Below are positions 9,188-19,429 of a stretch of DNA of 20,065 nucleotides, one piece after another (positions within the stretch are counted from its first letter, which is position 1; each line of letters starts with the position of its first letter). A program made the position numbers and the translations under genes. The notes beneath the pieces were generated by a model. The model saw nothing but the letters and a program-made list of their open reading frames with translations. It did no database searches and had not been told where the DNA came from. This stretch comes from Basidiobolus ranarum (Eukaryota; Basidiobolomycota; Basidiobolomycetes; Basidiobolales): positions 1 to 20,065 of the forward strand of contig JASJQH010007111.1 of assembly GCA_040143965.1 (NCBI GenBank). Direction: 5' to 3'.

Positions 9188-10281
9188 AGCGTGGATTTTA
9201 AATCGCTACAGTAAACAGAAATAAATAGCGACTAAGAAAATAGAATAGAAATCGATAGGAGGTGAATCTAATCTTACTCCGAGTCCCACATCAGAACCAG
9301 CACTAGTATCACTTAAATATGTCGTGTATAATTATAAACAGACATAGACGGTATATACATACGGAATATACATACACCCAACGCTATGTCACTAAGACAT
9401 GGAACCGCTTTGCCGCGTATGTTCAATATGCTAGCTAAACTGAGATCTAGTAATAACTTCGAACACCAGGTATGCATTGTTGTCCATTTCCTGGTCTAGA
9501 GGTTAACGCCCACTTTCTATATGATGTAATGGATGGCTATAATAATGATGATGTCGTAGAAAGGTTCGGGAATAATGAAGTTAAATTGGAAGGCACAGAA
9601 TGGGTTCTATTTCTAGGAGTCTTGTCAATCCAAGAAAAATGATTTGCGTAATTATTCGGTTATTTATATGTCACACTAATCTAGTAATGAGGCTAATTTA
9701 GACTTGGCAATTTCATTTGTGACAGAGGAATGTATGGTAATTAAGCTTATACTGATCACACAGATATGAATCATATGCGGCTGGTATTAATGCACACTTC
9801 CTGGACAGGCTTAGCTTTCGACATCGAAATCTGTCATTACGTGTAGAGTCATGTAGCTAAGAGCAATGTTGTTCATGTTCTTGATTAGTCTCGCATATCT
9901 CTGGTCAATTCTATATTTATGCAGAGGTAAAGTAGGAAATCATGAAAATGTTATCCAAGCTTTAGGATAATAATGAATGAGCCGTAGCTAAATATAGCTT
10001 TCCCGAGACTGGACCGTGGCTTGTTTAAGACTATGGATTGGTCCCAGTTAGGCAAGAAATACTAAGCGATTCAGATAACCAATGGTGTGCGCATACTGAT
10101 TCTATTTTTTATATTATCTACAGCGGTACGCCAAGGGAGCCTAATGCCATGTCATCTTCCATATCTAATTTCCGCTGATTGTATTTAAACAACCAGATGG
10201 CCCATTGGTTCTTCGATTCCAAATTCTTACACTTCCAGGTGCACCATTTATTGATTCTTTCTCATTCTTTCTGCTTAAACC

Positions 10282-11499
10282 ATGAAGGCTCTTATTCTTG
10301 TCGGAGGTAAATCTATGCTCGGTTCAACCATCCTCATTCCAGATTGTTAATTCGCTTCCAATTTGTTGCTAGGTTTCGGGACTAGACTTCGTCCGTTAAC
10401 CCTCTCTGTTCCCAAGCCTCTTGTTGAATTTGCCAACAGACCTATGATTTCCCACCAAATCGAGGCTTTAGCCAAAGTATGTTCTATTCAACCTGAGAAT
10501 ACGCGGTATTCATACTGATCTATATTTGTCTAATAGGCTGGCGTCACCGATATCGTTCTTGCGGTAAACTATAGACCGGAAATTATGATTTCGGTATTGG
10601 AGAAGTACGAGAAGGAGTTTGGTGTGACAATCACATTTTCTGTTGAAAGCGAGCCACTTGGCACTGCTGGTCCATTGGCTTTGGCTCGTGAAGTCCTTGC
10701 CCGAGATGACAAACCTTTCTTCGTTCTTAATAGTGATGTAGTATGCGAGTTTCCCTTTGAAGAGCTAAAGAGTTTTCACTCCACCCATGGTTGTGAGGGT
10801 ACCATCGTTGTTACCCAAGTTGATGAGCCTTCCAAGTATGGGGTAGTTGTAAATCATCTAGACTCGACATGTATTGACCGTTTCGTTGAGAAACCCAAAG
10901 AATTTGTTTCCAACAAGATCAATGCCGGTATTTACATGTTCAACCCTAGTGTGTTAGACCGAATTGAGCTTCGCCCCACCTCAATTGAAAATGAGGTGTT
11001 TCCGCTAATGTCGAATGAGAAGCAACTTCATTCCTTCCAATTGAAGGGATTCTGGATGGATGTTGGCCAGCCCAAAGATTTTCTGACTGGTACTTGTTTG
11101 TACTTGAGCTCACTCCATAAAACGTCCCCAGAAATGTTGGTTCCTACCTCGCAGGACTATTGCCACGTTGGTAATGTGATTATTGACCCATCTGCCAAAA
11201 TTGGGAATGGTTGTCAGATAGGGCCTAATGTAGTCATTGGCCCGAATGTGGTAATTGGCGATGGAGTTCGTCTTCAACGTTGTGTTATTTTGGCACATTC
11301 CAGAATCAAGGATCATGCTTGGATTCGAAGCACCATTGTTGGATGGCGCTCTGTGATTGGTAAATGGGCTCGCTTAGAAGGAGTCTCTGTTCTTGGAGAA
11401 GATGTTACTGTCAAAGATGAGGTGTTCATTAACGGCGGACTCGTTCTACCGCACAAGACCATCAGCGAAGATGTCACCGAGCCTCGAATTATTATGTAG
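10282..11499 (+). CDS. mpg1: mannose-1-phosphate guanylyltransferase (GDP-mannose pyrophosphorylase)
   Basis: Makes GDP-mannose from mannose-1-phosphate and GTP in the cytosol, supplying N- and O-glycosylation, GPI anchors and cell-wall mannan. Exons 10282-10306, 10373-10476 and 10537-11499 give 363 residues, the usual length for fungal Mpg1/Psa1. The nucleotide-binding signature is complete after splicing: [19 protein letters not shown] begins at residue 7, with K23 in the PKP part. Further catalytic-domain motifs are NSD (D110), FVEKP (to 163), NAGIY (172-176) and GFWMDVG (214-220). The C-terminal third is a left-handed beta helix with hexapeptide repeats such as [16 protein letters not shown], ending in IIM as in orthologues. 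The first intron splits the glycine-rich loop codon for G9. It is divergent from the G-alpha gene about 2 kb away. Likely essential and highly expressed; start and ends are secure. Confidence 0.98.
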
Positions 11500-12865
11500 A
11501 GTTGATGTTCAGCTCCCCCTCAAAACACTCCTAATTAATCCCTCCAAGCCCGTCTGCCCTATCCTATTCATGTTGTATATTGATATATTACCCTCCACTG
11601 ATTGTTTATAGAGTTTTCTTTGTTCCAGATTATAGGACCTAGATGAAACTTGCTTCCAAAAATACTAATAAATTCGTTGTTGAAGAAAAGGGGCTATTGC
11701 GTAACCTTCTTACAGCATTGGGTAGCTAGGTAAATGGAAAAAGTTACCAAATAATATTGATCTGCAAGTAATTATGGCTTAGGGTTGGGCATACATATAT
11801 TATCATCCGACGCTATAAAGGGAATCCAGGTAGGGAATTCAAGTAAGGAACACCACCCACCTAAATGTACTTGTCTCGGTGAAAAGATTCACCATGCAGT
11901 TGTTCTTTTAATATAACTGAAACGAGTACAGGTGGGCCTGGTCATCCTATTTAAGCCGCCTTCTATTTTTAGCTGATATATCTATGTACTATCGGTATTC
12001 TAGTCACTCAGCTTAGTTTGTCTATCTTAGCAAACTTTTACACTTGTAGATTTAAGGAGAGTGGGGGGATATAATAAGGAGTTTCTGTATCTTTCTTTTA
12101 AGCAGTCCCAATCGTTTGCATTCGAAATCCTTTCACTCTTATTGCTTGTGATTCCAGTAATTGGTGCCAGTAATCGTTCATTGTATGCTCTCATATTCAA
12201 CATTTAGCATACATATAGATGCTTTGCTAGAGGTTTTATTTGATTAATGGCAAGTATAATATATTATTAATAGTAGCTTGAATTATAATCGCCGTTAGAG
12301 TAAACATTAATAAACTTTGCATCATGATCTATATTTTTTTACATGTAATTGTTTGTGGTAATCTGCAGGTAGCACGGGGCAGAACATAACAAGCCCTTGC
12401 AATATAACCTCCTTCCGCATTACTTATCGTTAACTCGTGGTTTCTTATTTACTTGTTCCTTTTAGTATTTGTTATTTGGTTACCTAATATTTAACCCTTC
12501 CCTGTGTCATAATATTCTTTTCTAAAGCCCTTGCATAACAAGGCAAGATCTCAAGCGACTCTAGCTTTTTTACTCGTCTTGCCTATACATATTTTTACTT
12601 TGAATGAACGATATTTTAGTTCGAGTGGCCTAGTTTATGACTCTCTTTTCTTTTACCTCGTCTGAAATATACATTCCCTCCTTAGCTGAGACCTTCTCAT
12701 ACCAGAAATAGAGCAATTTCTTTAGTCGTCTGTCAAGTTTTCGTTGGAAAGACACTTGAAGCTTTATTGAGAAAATTATATTATATCTTGCTGTACTTGT
12801 GATAGAGCAATTTGTTCTTGGAGTGCCGATTCCCCCTCTTATATATTATTCCATACCTTCTCAAC
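11500..12865. other. intergenic region before the DYRK kinase
   Basis: About 1.4 kb with the mpg1 3' UTR at the left and the kinase promoter at the right. No gene or RNA gene is visible. One 8-base inverted repeat (AGGCAAGA at 12541-12548, TCTTGCCT at 12577-12584) surrounds a T run and is probably chance. Confidence 0.55.
11667..11672 (+). terminator. candidate polyadenylation signal of mpg1
   Basis: AATAAA about 170 bases after the stop codon, in AT-rich DNA. Position fits a fungal 3' UTR but the hexamer is common in such DNA. Confidence 0.4.
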
Positions 12866-15800
12866 ATGCCTAATATAGTGGTGTCTCAAGCACCTCAGCC
12901 GTCTCCCAGGTTTCACCGAAAAACTATATCCTACACTGAAAAAACGTCCTCTCTTTTATCAACAGTCTCTAAAACGAACGATATACCAAATTCCTCTGGT
13001 ATTTGTGGTCTCCGATACTTTAAAACATCGACATATAGTTATTAATTGATGATATTTATATTTTAAAAAGACTCCACAATACGTACTAATCTCCGCTCTT
13101 CCGTTCCTAATACTGCAAGCTCGGGTATGTGAGTTTTCGTTGAAACTTGAAATATAGAACCTGGTATTCATTTTTTTGTAGATACTGTAAACAGTCGGAA
13201 AGTACCAAAAAGACACTCCGTATATAAAGTTCCGTTAGATAGAGGCTCTGAAACGTCATCTTCAGTGAGTAAACGTAACATCTTTCAGCTTTTACTTTTA
13301 AATTTATTCATCTGCTTGTGCTTAGTATCTAACATTTATCCAAAATATTTAGACTCAAGTCGATGTGCCAAGTAACGAAAAAAAAACTCGAAGCTTTGGC
13401 GGAACTTCGTTTTTCGGAAAATTACGCTCACAAGGATCAACAAAACCTGTATCAAATGTACGTACAAATGATGCCAAGGAGAACACTGGTACCAAGCCAA
13501 TACCGATAGTAAACTCCAAAGATAAGTCTCGAGCAAGAGCCAACTCGTTATTTATGGAGGATAGTGGTTCTACTGAGATGGAAATTAAAGCTTCAAAAGC
13601 TAAAAGATTCTCGTCTATCCTACCCGCTTCTAATCAACCATCGAAACCTCAATCTAAGCCAACATCTACTAAGAGCAATTTCACCATTCCGTTATCCTCT
13701 CGACTTACCCGGCCTACAAAGTCCTTTGAATTAAAAACTGCGGATCGTAGAAAGGTAAGTTGTAAGGTGCCTATTTCAAATTCTAAAAGTATATAATTAA
13801 ATATATGTATACATAGAGTGGCCCAGCTGCAGCAAGCACACATGCTGCGTCAGCAGCTGCTAGTGAATATTCTGCTTCAAACCAGCAGTCTTTAACTAGC
13901 TCTATAGCAAGTACCAACACCACCACAAGTTCTACAGTAACGAATAAAACTCAACAACATCGAGTAAACCAGCCTCAACCACCTGTACGAGCGCATTCAC
14001 CAATATTACCTAGAGAGTCTATTATCAGAAAACGGGTTGAAGAAACAACTCAAGCCGACTCACTAAGTAGTCTCTCATCGTCCGACACAAGCGATAAAGA
14101 GGTGTTTATCACCAAACGTGGATCTACCCTATCACTTAACTCACTCCAGACAACAAAAGCTCGTAGAGAAGCAATGGAAAAGTTAACCGGTAGCGGTTCA
14201 TATGAACCATCGGATTCTAGTAAAACTTTCGCCTCTCCTGGAGAACTCAGAGCTGGGATACTATCATCTTCTTCGCTAGCTGCCAAACTAAGCTCCTCAC
14301 GACTCTCACTAACTAGCAATCACAGTCGACTATCTTGTTCTCTTGCTGGTATTGATGAGAACAGTACAAAATCTGTCAGAATTAACGATAAACATACTTT
14401 CTGTGATGATGCACCTAGCGGAAGAAGTTCCATATTGTCAAGTGCCTCATCGGTTACTCTGAGTAGGCAAGGAACACCCTCTCGTGGCAACACGCCTTTT
14501 GATTCAGATCGGGATGAGTCTCGTGACAATACTCCTAGCTTCGAAAGCAAGACTTTAGACCCTTACAGTAAGTATTTTATAGGATTCCTCAGAACATTAT
14601 AATAGGCTTTGGATTGTTCTTCTTACATTTATACTTTTTTTTGCAAACCAGCTATACTCAAAATGTATGGTCACAAGCTAAGTTTGTTTGAACGAGGTGA
14701 AGTGCTGGATTATCCAGAAATCCATTTTTTTGGCCAGAATATTCGGAAAAAATTGGTCAAAGGAGAAGGGACTGCTAATTTCGGTATTTATTTAAATGGG
14801 GGTTTTTCTTATTTCTATTTTTTCGTACTCATCAATGATTTCGGTCTTTATCAAATACAGGGTACGATGATAGTAAAGGTGATTACTATGTCATTTTGCA
14901 TGATCACCTAGCGTATCGTTATGAGATCTTGGAAGTATTGGGAAAAGGCTCATTTGGAAAAGTTGTGCGAGTTAGAGATCACAAAACAGGCAAGCTAATG
15001 GCGGTCAAAATAATCAGAAACAAAAAACAATTCCATACCCAAGCACTTGTAGAAGTAAAAATCCTGGAGTGTATTGTTCGATGGGTAGGAATATTTTGAA
15101 ATACATATGTCAAGCGTAAACACTGATGGCCGCTAATGATTATTTTGTACTGAAGGATCCTGATGACGCCCACAATTTGATACACATGTATGAAAGTTTC
15201 TATTTCCGAAATCATCTATGCATCTCATTTGAGCTTCTCGACCTCAACCTTTACGATCACCTCAAAGCAAATTCCTTCCAAGGATGTAGTATCAACTTTA
15301 TTCGGCGGGTCACCGTTCAAATTCTGCAAGCACTATGTCTCTTGAAGAAGCATCATGTGGTGCATTGTGATTTAAAGCCAGAGGTATTGTATCATCCATT
15401 CTATGACTAATTTCAACTGGAAGATTGACCTTTTGTTGTAGAATATATTACTGAAGTCTCGCAAATCAAGCCAAGTGAAAGTAATTGATGTAGGAAGCAG
15501 TTGTTTCGAGAGTGAAAGAAGTACGTGTAACAAGAAATCTTACATTTGAGAATCCTACTGACCTTTGTGCAGTCTATACATATATACAGAGCCGATTCTA
15601 TCGTGCCCCCGAGGTTATTCTTGGTGTTCCTTACTCAATGGCCATTGATATGTGGAGTCTTGGGTGTATCCTAGCTGAACTATACACTGCGCATCCGCTC
15701 TTCCCAGGTGAGAACGAGAAGGAGCAGCTTAGCTGTATAATGGAAGCGATAGGAGCACCGCCTGCGCACTTGGTAGAAAAAAGTGCTAGAAAAATTGCGT

Positions 15801-16454
15801 TCTTTGGTAAGTACGAAGAGAATAGGATTTACATTAAATGAGAATTCTCACCTATTCGGACTCCATTACAGATTCAAACAATGCTCCAAGACCAGTGGTC
15901 AATTCGAAAGGAAAGAGAAGACGTCCTGGGCATAGACCTCTTTCGCAGACGCTAAAGTGTAATGATGATGGATTCTTAGATTTTGTTTCCCGATGCCTTG
16001 AATGGGACCCCCAAAAACGAATGACTCCGGAGGAGGCTCTTCGTCACTATTGGATCCAAGGAACTAGTCCCGAGGTAAGCAGAATTGTGAATGTTAATAA
16101 ACCTCTGCTTCAACAATTTGCTTACTTATTGCATTATCAGCCTCGATTATCCCGGCATTCACCAGAGAGTCTAGTGAAAACGCGACAGAGAAGAAAATCG
16201 TCAGTAGTACTTGATTAGCAATGTCGATATAGTAAAACTCTACTAATATTATATTTAGCATGATTGACAAGAATCAGTTGAGCACCATAGATGAACAGTC
16301 CTACTTTCGAGCATCAGCAGCAAAACCAATAACAATCCGCAACAATAAGGTGAATCCGGATCTCGGACCTAAGTCAGCTGGCTTACTTGGTACAAGCTAT
16401 CAAAGTAGCATTGATTTCCTTCGTCGCCATGCCCGCCACAAAGTCCAAGATTAA
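12866..16454 (+). CDS. class II DYRK protein kinase (Pom1/DYRK2-like)
   Basis: Dual-specificity Ser/Thr kinase, tyrosine-autophosphorylated; the fungal relative Pom1 sets polarity and cell-cycle timing. Twelve exons: 12866-12998, 13071-13124, 13182-13264, 13353-13754, 13817-14567, 14652-14783, 14861-15084, 15156-15383, 15442-15520, 15573-15806, 15872-16199, 16259-16454; 947 residues. Residues 1-474 are a Ser/Thr-rich, probably disordered region. A class II NAPA-like stretch ([10 protein letters not shown]) and DH box (520-540) precede the kinase domain, about 539-835. Visible motifs: GKGSFGKV (546-553), K568, E583, HCDLKPEN (D665), Y697-T-Y699 and SRFYRAPE (to 709). The metal-binding motif reads D685-V-G instead of DFG. 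The insert before the C-lobe end is short. The last intron (16200-16258) has a GTCAGT donor and TACTAAT branch site; if retained, translation stops at 16218 instead, after 896 residues. Exons 1-3 rest on phase-consistent joins only. Confidence 0.9.
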
Positions 16455-17680
16455 GTGACCAGTATTGAAGTAGTTGTGTGTATTTTTCTAATTACCTCTG
16501 CATAGCTTTGTGAGCTTGTATCAAATATCAAGCGATTCGTGTTGCCTTGAACTTGATTTGATGTACCCTCCTTTCCACGCTAATATGTATCCCCTCTTCC
16601 TTCCATACCCGTTATAATACAATGTTGCCTAGCACCATCCCTTTTACTCTTTACATATAATTTACTCGTACACATACTCCTCAGCGCTATGAAAAATCCC
16701 AAATTACCAAAGTAACTTTTGCTTTATCTTTCGAGGGCTTTGCTACTAATCTCGTTACTCATCACACACTTCGACATATCTTAGCATATTTATTTACTTT
16801 CAACTTGTTCTTCGTTTCTGATAGCCCCTCAACTTTTATAATGTCCAATGACTTTGATTTCCTTGCAAACATATTGGTTTGTATGCATGAATCGCTTTGA
16901 ATTGCTCCGTGGTGTTCAGATATCTGGCGAACAATTCACTGAAAGTATTGATCCAAAATCTCTGTAATATAAATATAGAACTTTTACGTCAAAGAAATGG
17001 AAATTATATTATTGTAAAAAGGATCTTCTCTGCACAAAAATATTCATTACATTTATAGGAAAGCTTCTCAGTCTACATGCTAAATAAATGCAGGAAAAGT
17101 AATAATTACCGATAGTTTAAATATCGAATTTTCCAATCATACTCTAATTAAGTATGTTGGTTTAATTCGGTTTACTTTGTGTAAGGAACTTGTCGATATA
17201 TTTGACAATTGCATGTGGTTTTCACCAATCAATTTCTCTATATCTCCCTCTTGAGTAACATCGGTAAATCTAAAATCGACCCAAGACCAATAGCGACCTC
17301 TCGGCTATCCAGCAGCTAGGGTGGGAACCGTAATAGTCTATGTCAAGTTCAAAGCTCTGTTAAATACGATAAAGTCCGGAAGTGAGCGGGGTGACATGTG
17401 ACGACATTTGGGGAGGGTTTCATGAGTCTTTGACAGCAGTTCGGGATAAATGATAGCTATGGGGGGCGAGAATTTGACAGGGGAAAATTTTGACAATATA
17501 ATTGAATTGATTTCTAATTATATTTACGAAATAAGCCAAATTCACACGTTTTCTAACCCTTCAACCTCCGATCCATTATCACCCCTCTCCCCCACATAAT
17601 TTACTAACTCTTAAGCACCTATTACGCTGTTGCATTTTCTTTTGTTAATTTCTTGACTTGTTTCTAACTCAACAAACATA
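16455..17680. other. intergenic region between kinase and sdh3
   Basis: About 1.2 kb of non-coding DNA holding the kinase 3' UTR and the sdh3 promoter. The last 130 bases before sdh3 are pyrimidine-rich, as at the other starts in this window. I see no gene, and only the CCAAT boxes listed separately. Confidence 0.55.
17225..17291 (+). promoter_or_regulatory. two CCAAT boxes upstream of sdh3
   Basis: CCAAT at 17225-17229 and 17287-17291, about 456 and 394 bases before the sdh3 start codon. Fungal respiratory genes are often driven by the CCAAT-binding HAP complex, so these are plausible sites, but a five-base motif occurs often by chance. Confidence 0.25.
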
Positions 17681-18411
17681 ATGAATTCCGCCAGACTCCT
17701 TCAGACTAGACTTGTCACTCCTACCGCTAAGGTTTTCCATATGATCAGTAAGAACAATGGTGCCGCTGCCACTGTTCAATTCAGGTAATTGATCTACCTT
17801 AATATTTACCTCTCCTTTAACGTTAGCTAAATTCCCCTTTGATTCTAGAAACTACTCAACCAGCAAATCTGTTAGCCAAGATAAGCCTTTAGACTCTGAA
17901 TATGTCAAGAAGCACCGCCCCATATCTCCTCATTTTACCATCTATCAACCTCAAATCACTTGGTATGGTTCCATTATTCACCGTATTACTGGTGTTGGGT
18001 TTGCTACAAGTAAGTTAGATATTACTTTCATATTTGACTCCTAAAATACTTACAATTATATAGTCTTTTATGCTGGTATGATGACATACGCGGTTGGAGA
18101 CTTCAACACCGCTGCTTTAATCTCTACCGTTGGTTCTTTACCTGTCGGTGTAAAGGTTGCTGGTAAATTCATTTTGGCCTGGCCTTTCATGTATCACAGC
18201 TTCAACGGCATTAGACATTTGGTATGTTTTAAGCAAGGAAAACCAATTCGTGGGGAGGTAGAGAACTCTAATAGATTTAACTAAATATTTTATGATATTC
18301 ATTTAGGTCTGGGATGCTGGTCGTTGTCTTACCAACAAAGGAGTTATCACTTCCGGTTACCTCACCATTGGTGCGGCCGCTACTGCTGCTTTGGGTTTAG
18401 CATCTATGTAA
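17681..18411 (+). CDS. sdh3: succinate dehydrogenase cytochrome b subunit, mitochondrial (Sdh3/SdhC)
   Basis: Membrane-anchor subunit of respiratory complex II in the inner mitochondrial membrane; it binds heme b and ubiquinone and holds the Sdh1-Sdh2 catalytic part. Exons 17681-17784, 17849-18009, 18064-18221 and 18307-18411 give 175 residues, typical of fungal Sdh3. The N-terminus (MNSARLLQTRLVTPTAKV...) is rich in Arg, Ser and Thr without acidic residues, a mitochondrial presequence. The family signature RPISPHFTIYQPQITWYGSIIHRITG starts about residue 60 when read in two parts: RPISPHFTIYQPQ, then SIIHRITG. Three hydrophobic segments follow, and HSFNGIRHLVWD begins with H133, the expected axial heme ligand, with Arg139 and His140 after it. 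It ends with a hydrophobic Ala/Gly-rich helix. All introns fall between or within these segments in phase, and the ATG is the first available. Confidence 0.97.
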
Positions 18412-18614
18412 ATGAATGATGGAAATATTTGGAATCTCACAAATTAGCTTGCCATGAATTCGCTAGCACCATTATACACTCTTTTATGTCTGTTTATAGT
18501 CACTAGCGTAGGTACAGTTAAACCACCAATTCTTTAGAATCATATTCTTAATGTTGCATCATTTTGGGTTAACCAATTATTCTATGGAATGGATTCATCA
18601 ATTATATACTCAAA

Positions 18615-18620
18615 AATAAA
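18615..18620 (+). terminator. candidate polyadenylation signal of sdh3
   Basis: AATAAA about 205 bases after the sdh3 stop, followed by a pyrimidine-rich stretch, the arrangement usual at fungal 3' ends. Confidence 0.45.
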
Positions 18621-19384
18621 CCTTTTTCTTTTCACCCTTCCCCCCTCACTTACTCCTGTTCCTTGATATTTATCATTTGCAGATTTTCTTCCTCTCTGTT
18701 AAATCGTCTAGTTATCAGATACCAATTGGTTTACTTATCAACCATGAAATTGTTCAACCCTTCTAAATTCCGGTTGTTGAATATTTCGGTCCAATAATCC
18801 ATTACAGTGTGAAATATTGCATGTCGATATCTTCATGAAAGATACTTAATACAAGTGTTAGGTATAGTGTAGAAAGTACAATTGAAAATTAATCTTAAGG
18901 TAGTGTTGTAGGAGTTAAATGAACTGATGTGGTATTAGTCTAGATAGTTTTGAAATTTGGAATTTAATTTAACTAACTCTCACATAATTCACATTTATCT
19001 TCAACTCTGAGTTAATCATAATATTTGACTGGCCAATATATTTAACTAACTTGGATTTTAAATATATATTAGTTTGTGCATAATGAGAGGAATAACCAAT
19101 ATAAAAAGTAAAGAAAACTTCACTCCACTTGGTGGGTTCCTTAATATTGGCCTCTTTAAAGTTTTATTTGTTAAAGTATTTTGGGAGCCTGTTGGAAGTG
19201 GTTTGGAGAACAAGAGAAATTGGTGGTGATTTCAACAGTATTCTTAGTAAAGTAACTGTATGAATTCTCAAGACTATAGAAATATGATAATATTCAGTTC
19301 AAGGCAGCATCCTGCAAATCTAATAAACAGGAGTGAAAGTAGTACTTGACCTGTGTATGAGTAGTCAGGTAAGCTATGCAGTGG

Positions 19385-19414
19385 CACTTGCCAAACATGC
19401 ACTTACCAAGCATG
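19385..19414. repeat. 15-base tandem duplication
   Basis: CACTTGCCAAACATG (19385-19399) is followed directly by CACTTACCAAGCATG (19400-19414), two mismatches in 15 bases. It adjoins the start of the larger tandem repeat but does not share sequence with it. Confidence 0.8.
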
Positions 19415-19429
19415 ATAAACCACAAGGTT

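Larger units (their letters stand above)
8328..10281. other. long gene-poor divergent promoter region
   Basis: Lies between the start codons of the G-alpha gene (minus) and the GDP-mannose pyrophosphorylase gene (plus). I find no gene I can support. It holds a 12-base direct repeat, a cluster of TGTGTATA motifs, and an isolated open segment at 9386-9469 followed by a GTATGC donor-like site that cannot be extended to a convincing protein. The stretch just before 10282 is pyrimidine-rich, as expected for the leader of a well expressed gene. The G-alpha gene may have a long 5' UTR or distant promoter here. Confidence 0.55.
18412..19429. other. non-coding region 3' of sdh3
   Basis: About 1 kb with the sdh3 3' UTR at the left. 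I find no open frame, RNA gene or promoter I can support. It becomes more AT-rich to the right, ending with a 15-base tandem duplication just before the larger repeat begins. Confidence 0.55.

Noticed and set aside
9386-9469. ATG-led 28-codon open segment with a following GTATGC, like a first exon with a mitochondrial presequence
   Set aside because: No downstream acceptor gives more than about 20 further codons or any recognisable motif. Kept only as part of the gap finding.
12541-12584. Inverted repeat around a T run, resembling a hairpin terminator
   Set aside because: Arms of only 8 bases with a 28-base loop in eukaryotic intergenic DNA; the T run lies in the loop, not after the stem.
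14609-14911. Read-through of the kinase exon into its intron as a separate protein
   Set aside because: The frame continues past a GTATTT donor at 14784; the spliced join [12 protein letters not shown] restores the DH box of class II DYRKs, so the continuation is intron.
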